Part shown: piece after piece, positions 59,668-64,000 of the stretch
How positions within the stretch are numbered: position 1 is the first letter of the stretch
How the letters are laid out: the number at the start of each line of letters is the position of its first letter
Notes under the pieces: generated by a model
The model's input: the letters and a program-made list of their open reading frames with translations, nothing else
Told to the model about the DNA's origin: nothing
Databases searched by the model: none
From: Akkermansiaceae bacterium UBA3385
GTDB taxonomy: Bacteria; Verrucomicrobiota; Verrucomicrobiia; Verrucomicrobiales; Akkermansiaceae
Assembly (NCBI GenBank): GCA_002358905.1
Contig: DEPT01000023.1
Location: 17,705 to 81,704 of the forward strand
DNA: 64,000 nucleotides
Reading direction: 5' to 3'
Made by a program: the position numbers and the translations under genes

Positions 59668-60903
59668 TCAGAACTCCGGCATTTCGCGAAGTCCGGGAAT
59701 CTCACCCTCGGTGGGAGCCGGGGCCGGGGCTTTTTCCTTTGCCGGAGCTTCCTTGATGATGATAGTGGGGCGAGCCACCTTTTCCGGAGCCGAGACTTTT
59801 TCCAATGCCTGCTGGAGCTTCATGTCCGGGGCGCCGCCGTACAGAATGCGGCAATCCTTGCCGATGAGGATGGCTGTAGGAAGTTGGGCTACGCGGTATG
59901 TGGTGCCAGCAGTGCCTTTGGCATCATCGGTGTAGGATGTGGCAATGCCGAGCTCCTGCAGAGCCTGCTGCTGTGCTTCCTGCTCAGCGTGGGGCATGAT
60001 GGGGCAGATATCGATGCCGGGATATTGGGCTTTCAGTTTGTCGATATCGCGCATCATATTGGTGCCGGCTATGTCCGCAGGAGACCAGAAGATGAGAAGC
60101 GTTGCCTTGCCGGTGGTGGGGAAGGTGTGCACATTCCCCTCCATATCCCTGACACGGAGCTGAGGAGCAATGCATCCCACTGCCAGGTGGCGCAGGAAAT
60201 AGGCCTGTTCCATGGCCATTTCCGTAAGCGGGCGGGATCCGAAACGTGTATCCTTGCCCGCCAGCAGAATGGCTTGTTTCAGGTAATAGACGCGTTTGGC
60301 CCGTGCCATGGCTTCGCTACCCTCAATGCTGCTTACCATGGGGTTGTTCAGCATGAGACTCATACCCAGCGCGGCGCAGGCTCGGGCCCCTTTGTTTTGG
60401 TTGCGCTGGTATATTTTCTGTAGAATTTCGTATTCGCGCACGCTGGAGGTGGCAGAGAGACTAGGGCAGACTCCACCTGCCGCCGGATTGCTGAAGTGGA
60501 CTCGGCTCAAGGAATCCACAATGGCATTGCCGAACCAGGTGAGCTGCGCTTGTTCCTCATCAGTGAAGGCTGCGGTGAAGGCCTGGGGATGCTCCAGAAT
60601 CCATACGATTGCAGGAAGAGCCCAGGATTTCTCAAATTCAAAAGTGGGAATGCTCCCTTTGCCGTTCGGGTTTTTACGTGAACCGGTTCGGGTATTGATG
60701 CTCTGCCAGAGCAGGGGGGCAATCTCTCGTGCATTCGGTGGCACCAGCGCTGCACGAGCATCGTCGTTATCGGCGGCTTTCAATGCTTCCTCATAGGCTG
60801 AAACCTGCTGTTGCCAGGTGTTCAGCGCGTGCTGCATGGCTTCTTCCGTGCCGTAGGCAGAAAGAGTGGCTGCCATGGCTGCTGCTGCGAACATCTTTTT
60901 CAT
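59668..60903 (-). CDS. Exported thioredoxin-fold (TlpA-like) protein without CxxC
   Basis: 411 residues. A signal peptide (MFAAAAMAATLSAYG) opens it. An all-helical region follows (residues ~15-245). The C-terminal third is a TlpA/AhpC-type thioredoxin fold: GCIAPQLRVRDMEGNVHTF, then ATLLIFWSPADIAGTNMMRD, QLPTAILIGKDCRILYGGAP. Where TlpA has FWxxWCxxC, this reads FWSPADIA, so both redox cysteines are absent and disulfide exchange is excluded. The cis-Pro loop (QLPTAIL) is kept. The tail is Lys/Pro/Ala-rich. An upstream in-frame ATG (60939) lies in the promoter, so 60903 is the start. It may act as a structural or binding domain in the envelope. Confidence 0.78.
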   Translation of the reverse strand: MKKMFAAAAMAATLSAYGTEEAMQHALNTWQQQVSAYEEALKAADNDDARAALVPPNAREIAPLLWQSINTRTGSRKNPNGKGSIPTFEFEKSWALPAIVWILEHPQAFTAAFTDEEQAQLTWFGNAIVDSLSRVHFSNPAAGGVCPSLSATSSVREYEILQKIYQRNQNKGARACAALGMSLMLNNPMVSSIEGSEAMARAKRVYYLKQAILLAGKDTRFGSRPLTEMAMEQAYFLRHLAVGCIAPQLRVRDMEGNVHTFPTTGKATLLIFWSPADIAGTNMMRDIDKLKAQYPGIDICPIMPHAEQEAQQQALQELGIATSYTDDAKGTAGTTYRVAQLPTAILIGKDCRILYGGAPDMKLQQALEKVSAPEKVARPTIIIKEAPAKEKAPAPAPTEGEIPGLREMPEF

Positions 60904-60909
60904 GCTTCG

Positions 60910-60939
60910 ATTATAGGGCAGCCTTGCATCTTCTGGCAA
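60910..60939 (-). promoter_or_regulatory. Promoter of the thioredoxin-fold gene, leaderless geometry
   Basis: Minus strand TTGCCA (60939-60934), 18-base spacer, TATAAT (60915-60910), 6 bases before the ATG at 60903. Confidence 0.7.
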
Positions 60940-61020
60940 GTGTAAAGACGGTCAACGCCCCACATGTTCCAAAGATTTTACATTTGACTGAATGCAAAAT
61001 TGGGAATAAAAAATTATTTT

Positions 61021-61071
61021 TCTAAATAAAAGTCCATAGCTGGTGCGCTTGTGAAGTGATAGCTCCAAACT
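61021..61071 (+). repeat. Conserved upstream block, copy 1
   Basis: Closely matches 63799-63849, including GGTGCGCTT, AAGTGATAGC and AAACTATGAAAC running into the start codon. The two blocks precede related small genes. Confidence 0.7.
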
Positions 61072-61248
61072 ATGAAACGTCTTATGACTTATCTTTCCGA
61101 TCATGCAGTAGTTGCTGTTGTCCAGGCGCAGGGCCCGTGTACTGCGGGGTGCAGCTCCCGCCTGGTCAAACGCACCGTGCTTTCCTCTGACTGTTCCGTC
61201 AGCCGGAATCATGGCCCGGTTGCACGTGTATCTGTCGGCGTGATGTGA
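61072..61248 (+). pseudogene. Degenerate relative of the histidine-rich secreted protein family
   Basis: A 58-codon frame begins ATGAAACG right after a conserved upstream block shared with the histidine-rich gene at 63850. The start (MKRLMTYLS) and AVVAVVQAQGP resemble the signal peptide and mature start of that family (ATASVALAQGP), but no histidine-rich body follows; instead there is TAGCSSRLVKRTV and an early stop. The hydrophobic core is interrupted (SDHA), so export is doubtful. The best reading is a frameshifted, truncated copy; a short functional peptide is possible. Confidence 0.45.
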
Positions 61249-61328
61249 TTGAGCGTATTATAGATGCTGTCGCCGTCATAACCTTAGCTAGTTTTTTATT
61301 CCTAACTGTTAATTGGATTAAAAAATAA

Positions 61329-61356
61329 CTTGCAATCTTGTTATCAAGTTGTATAC
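61329..61356 (+). promoter_or_regulatory. Promoter of the histidine-rich protein gene
   Basis: TTGCAA (61329-61334), 16-base spacer, TATACT (61351-61356). The leader is about 75 bases, unlike the very short leaders elsewhere. Confidence 0.65.
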
Positions 61357-61436
61357 TACCTCCGTTGGTTGAGTGCATCTGATTTCAGCTTGTATTCTGC
61401 TAAGGTGTCAAAACGAAACCTAACACACTATAAATT

Positions 61437-61769
61437 ATGAAGAAACTCCTCGTTGTCGCCGCTATCGTGGCAAGTGCTGTGGCATTTGCTCAGGGGCCCC
61501 ATCATCATGGCCCTCATCATCCCGGTAAGCCCGGTCCTCATCCCCATCATGTAGGTCATCCTGGCATGCCTGGTCCTCATCATCCCCATCATGTAGGTCA
61601 TCCTGGCAAGCCTGGTCCTCATCATCCCCATCATGTAGGTCATCCCGGCAAGCCCGGTCCTCATCACCACGGTCCTCATCACCACGGGCCCCATCACCCC
61701 GGTCACGGTCCTCATCATCCCGGTCACGGCCCCCATCACCACGGTCCCCATCACCACGGTCATCATTAA
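61437..61769 (+). CDS. Secreted His/Pro/Gly-rich repeat protein, likely metal-binding
   Basis: 110 residues. A signal peptide (KKLLVVAAIVASAVAFA) is cut before QGPHHHGP. The mature chain is nearly all His, Pro, Gly, Lys and Val. It has about three units of a 13-14 residue repeat (GPHHPHHVGHPGKP) and then shorter GPHHHGPHHPGH units, with His making up about 40 percent. Clusters of His next to each other bind Zn, Ni, Co or Cu with little selectivity, so metal storage or buffering in the periplasm or outside the cell is the natural guess; a structural role is possible. It is one of several secreted proteins in this cluster, and a relative begins at 63850. Confidence 0.8.
   Translation: MKKLLVVAAIVASAVAFAQGPHHHGPHHPGKPGPHPHHVGHPGMPGPHHPHHVGHPGKPGPHHPHHVGHPGKPGPHHHGPHHHGPHHPGHGPHHPGHGPHHHGPHHHGHH
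61533..61768 (+). repeat. Coding tandem repeats in the histidine-rich gene
   Basis: A 39-42 base unit (start GGTCCTCATC) repeats nearly three times (61533-61655) and is followed by shorter 15-18 base GGTCCTCATCACCAC-type units to 61768. Slippage could change the number of units. Confidence 0.75.
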
Positions 61770-61844
61770 GAGCATCGGCTGAATCTCATTTTGTTCACAT
61801 ACTGCACAGGGTGGCTGCCCTTGTGTGGGTTGCAATGGTAAGTT

Positions 61845-62630
61845 ATGAAATCTCTTCGTTCTGTTTTACTGACTCTAACTGCTACCGTATCACTTGCGGT
61901 GCTACCCTCCTGTGCTTTGCTCGAAGCGCTGTTAACCAAGGAGAATCTTGAGCTTCTCCTTAACGGGACCTCTACGGCTGCAGCTGAAGGGTACTATGAT
62001 GAAAACGGGTATCCTATTTTCGGGTACGATGGCGAGTATCCTGTATATGGGTATGACCCCAGCGGTAATCCGATTTATGATGTAAACCTGTTGGATGAAA
62101 CCTCGACTGTTCCTGAATGGTCTGCAGCTTCGGCTTCTGCCGATACGACAACATCGGACACGACCACCTACGATTCCTCTGCAACGCAGACATCGTATGA
62201 TGCTTCGTCAACGTATGGAACGCAGTCGGCCGGTACGTCCTACGGTTCAAATGCTCCGAGAGCCGCCAGAACTCATCCCAGGTTCCGCTCCGGCAGACGC
62301 GCATCTGCGCCGCCTACCAATGCTCGTTACCGCCATGGATTCAAGCATCCTCGCGGATCTCGCCATGCTGGTCGCCACGGTGCCGGTCCCGGCCCCAGAA
62401 AGATGTCGCATGGTGCCGGTCCCGGTCCCAGAAAGATGGCTCCGGGTGCTGGGAAGCATGCTCCTCGTGGGATGAATCATCGCAGTATGGAACAAAGGAA
62501 ATCTCCCGATCTCAAACCGGGCTCCCGGGGTAAAGCTGGGAAACCCTCTCCCGGAAAGAATCTCAAACCGGGTAAATCTCGCGCAAAATCTCGCGATGAT
62601 AAGAAGGATAAAAAGAAATCTTCACGTTAA
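61845..62630 (+). CDS. Lipoprotein with Tyr/Gly repeats and a very basic tail
   Basis: 261 residues, not recognised. The signal ends in a good lipobox (VLPSC), so Cys near residue 23 should be lipidated. The mature part has three zones: Tyr/Gly repeats at residues ~48-80 (ENGYPIFGYDGEYPVYGYD), a Ser/Thr-rich linker to ~140, and a strongly basic region to the end, rich in Arg, Lys, His, Gly and Pro (HGAGPGPRKM twice; the last 60 residues are mostly Lys, Ser, Pro, Gly). Such a tail could bind nucleic acid, lipopolysaccharide or acidic polymers. It lies 75 bases after the histidine-rich gene and 21 bases before the next lipoprotein gene. Confidence 0.72.
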   Translation: MKSLRSVLLTLTATVSLAVLPSCALLEALLTKENLELLLNGTSTAAAEGYYDENGYPIFGYDGEYPVYGYDPSGNPIYDVNLLDETSTVPEWSAASASADTTTSDTTTYDSSATQTSYDASSTYGTQSAGTSYGSNAPRAARTHPRFRSGRRASAPPTNARYRHGFKHPRGSRHAGRHGAGPGPRKMSHGAGPGPRKMAPGAGKHAPRGMNHRSMEQRKSPDLKPGSRGKAGKPSPGKNLKPGKSRAKSRDDKKDKKKSSR

Positions 62631-62651
62631 TTCCTTATTTATACATAAATT

Positions 62652-63128
62652 ATGAAAACTCGTTCGATTGCACTTATTGCCATTCTGGCAGCAACTATCA
62701 CCTCCTGCTCCTGGACCAAGGATTTTAATTCCGTGTCCTCCAATCAGGTAGGCGTGGTGCAGCAGGCTCTGCCTGCCACTGTGGTGGAGGCTCAGAAGGT
62801 TGAGCAGGAGGCCAGCTCTACGGCCAAGAATCTGGGAACTGGCATCGGTGCTGCCGTTGGTGTAGCCGGTGGTCAGCTGCTGGGTAAGGGCTCTGGTCGC
62901 ATTGCTTCCACCGTCGGTCTGGGTGCTGCAGGTGCATTGGCCGGTCGTTATATGGCTTCCGCTTTCAGTGGTGTAGCCAGCCAGCGCATTACGGTGCAGC
63001 TCGATGCCACTGGTGAGCGTTTCACCTTTGTGCAGAATATCACGGATCAGCACGGCGAAATCATGGTGGGTTGCCATGGTACATATTACCACGGCGCCAA
63101 CGCACACTTCGTGCCCGATGGCATGTAA
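62652..63128 (+). CDS. Glycine-zipper lipoprotein
   Basis: 158 residues. The signal peptide has a lipobox (ATITSC), predicting a lipidated Cys near residue 19. The middle carries a glycine zipper (TGIGAAVGVAGGQLLGKGSG and GLGAAGALAGRYMASAFSG) of the kind in SlyB and the Rickettsia 17-kDa antigen, which inserts in or packs against the outer membrane. A small C-terminal beta-like part follows (ITVQLDATGERFTFVQN). Such lipoproteins stabilise the outer membrane. The gene is 21 bases after the basic-tail lipoprotein gene, likely the same transcript. Confidence 0.78.
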   Translation: MKTRSIALIAILAATITSCSWTKDFNSVSSNQVGVVQQALPATVVEAQKVEQEASSTAKNLGTGIGAAVGVAGGQLLGKGSGRIASTVGLGAAGALAGRYMASAFSGVASQRITVQLDATGERFTFVQNITDQHGEIMVGCHGTYYHGANAHFVPDGM

Positions 63129-63190
63129 GCCGTGCCTGATTTGACTATAATACTTATTTCCCAAACAACAAACAACTAATACTAAACTAT

Positions 63191-63580
63191 ATGAAGAAGA
63201 TTAAATCAATCATTGCAACATGTGCCGCAGCCGTTGTTCTCAGCTCTTGCGGTGGTATTGGCCTCATGGACTACCTCGGCTGCCTTATCAACCCCGGCGA
63301 TTGCACCACTGAGGAATGCATCATCGGCAAGACTATCGATGCTGCCACCAACTCTCTGCTGGAATCCCTGGGCAAGGTAGACACCGCTGCTGAGGCTGAG
63401 GATCTGGCCGACACTATGGATATAATGCTGGGCGCTATCGAAACCGCTCAGAGCCTCAAGATGGATGTTCCTGAGAAGGCCAAGAGCGCATACAACAAGG
63501 CTCTGGCCCGCATCCAGAAGCACAACTACTTCGGTTCTGAGCCTCTGCGCACTGCACTGAGCACTGCTCGTCCTCTGTAA
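63191..63580 (+). CDS. Small lipoprotein of unknown function
   Basis: 129 residues, not recognised. The signal peptide ends with a good lipobox (VVLSSC), predicting a lipidated Cys near residue 20. The mature chain holds a short cysteine-bearing part (GCLINPGDCTTEECIIG), which could form disulfides or bind metal, and a helical part rich in Ala, Leu, Glu and Lys (AAEAEDLADTMDIML, AKSAYNKALARIQKH). A TATAAT (63146-63151) without a good -35 box lies about 40 bases upstream, after the previous gene. A terminator follows. Confidence 0.7.
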   Translation: MKKIKSIIATCAAAVVLSSCGGIGLMDYLGCLINPGDCTTEECIIGKTIDAATNSLLESLGKVDTAAEAEDLADTMDIMLGAIETAQSLKMDVPEKAKSAYNKALARIQKHNYFGSEPLRTALSTARPL

Positions 63581-63610
63581 ATCGTCAGAGAAGCAGAGTT
63601 GAAACTCAAA

Positions 63611-63650
63611 TGAGCGTTGCTGGTATTTAATCGGCAACGCTCAGCTTTTC
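63611..63650 (+). terminator. Terminator of the small lipoprotein gene
   Basis: Ten-base stem TGAGCGTTGC / GCAACGCTCA (63611-63620 with 63634-63643) with a 13-base loop, then GCTTTTC. Confidence 0.7.
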
Positions 63651-63798
63651 TCCAGTAATCATTTAGCGCAGACCGGCGGTTTTCTGAATGTTAAACCTCT
63701 CAATATAGAAAGAAAAGTTGAAAAAAACAGGAGTTCCGGTCTTATTACCAATATATTATACTTGCTTGCCGACGATAGTTGAATTATATTTATCTTTG

Positions 63799-63849
63799 TA
63801 TAAATAAAAAATCAATGTTGGTGCGCTTATAAAGTGATAGCACAAAACT
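63799..63849 (+). repeat. Conserved upstream block, copy 2
   Basis: Related to 61021-61071; see that entry. The GGTGCGCTTATAAAGTGATAGC core ends 11 bases before the start codon. Confidence 0.7.
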
Positions 63850-64000
63850 ATGAAACACATCCTTACATCCATCGCTGTTCTGGCCACGGCTTCTGTTGCC
63901 CTGGCACAGGGGCCGCATCATCGTGGCCCGCAGCCTCATCATGGCAAGCCTCATCATGTTCAGCCTGGCAAGCCAGTTCATGGCCATGCGCAGCCTGGTC
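63850..64000 (+). CDS. Secreted histidine-rich protein, N-terminal part
   Basis: The gene runs off the window; 50 codons are visible. A signal peptide (LTSIAVLATASVALA) is cut before QGPHHRGPQ, and the mature start (PQPHHGKPHH, VQPGKPVHGHAQPG) is rich in His, Pro and Gln. It is a relative of the histidine-rich protein at 61437, with the same QGPHH opening, and shares its upstream block with the degenerate copy at 61072. Probable metal-binding envelope protein. Length and further repeats are unknown. Confidence 0.7.
   Translation, partial: MKHILTSIAVLATASVALAQGPHHRGPQPHHGKPHHVQPGKPVHGHAQPG

Noticed and set aside
61500..61768. CRISPR-like array
   Set aside because: The periodicity is in-frame coding repeat (42 and 15-18 bases) within a signal-peptide protein, without unique spacers.

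Overview
The window reads as chromosome of a member of the Verrucomicrobiota, most likely an Akkermansia-like host-associated bacterium. This is inferred from gene content, not from a search: two large secreted proteins carry beta-strand passenger repeats and end in a PEP-CTERM-type tail (PEP motif, hydrophobic stretch, RRRRK); there is an RNase HIII, a pyrophosphate-type phosphofructokinase, a HisD-HisC fusion, and almost no Shine-Dalgarno sequences. Base composition looks moderately GC-rich and even, apart from AT-rich spacers around the adhesin and lipoprotein genes.

Layout. 0-11 kb: the end of a polyprenyl synthetase, recQ, a copper ATPase (copA), two membrane proteins, an AI-2E-type permease coupled to lysA, a MalY/PatB lyase and tRNA-Val. 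11-17 kb: a PfkB kinase, a Y1 (IS200-like) transposase enclosed by 115-bp mirror-image repeats, ligA and a flavodoxin-like reductase. 17-25 kb: a 718-aa PEP-CTERM adhesin, hisS, a transglutaminase-like protein, zupT and two tandem PilT-type ATPases. 25-37 kb: a topoisomerase subunit A, a Sel1 protein, an acyl-activating enzyme, adk, an ankyrin protein, and a two-gene unit encoding an unknown secreted protein and a double transglutaminase-like protein without catalytic cysteines. 37-49 kb: an AP2-like small protein, the phosphofructokinase, tRNA-Ser, rnhC, an HU protein, then hisG-hisDC-hisB-hisH-hisA-hisF, an inverted DUF1963-like gene and hisIE. 49-59.5 kb: one 3443-codon gene for a secreted S6-type serine protease-like protein with a very long beta-strand passenger and a PEP-CTERM tail. 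59.5-64 kb: a thioredoxin-fold protein without CxxC, then a same-strand run of small secreted histidine-rich proteins and lipoproteins that continues past the window.

How it works together. The his genes encode a near-complete histidine pathway as one compact unit plus hisIE. The two PEP-CTERM proteins are presumably exported by Sec and sorted by an exosortase encoded elsewhere. The PilT pair suggests type IV pilus motility.

The most unusual global feature is promoter placement. At eleven genes a clear -35/-10 pair lies so close to the start codon that the mRNA should begin within about five bases of it, implying frequent leaderless translation. The other main points of interest are the mirror-image hairpin arrays around the transposase, the protease with a PEP-CTERM tail in place of a beta-barrel, and the histidine-rich and lipoprotein cluster.
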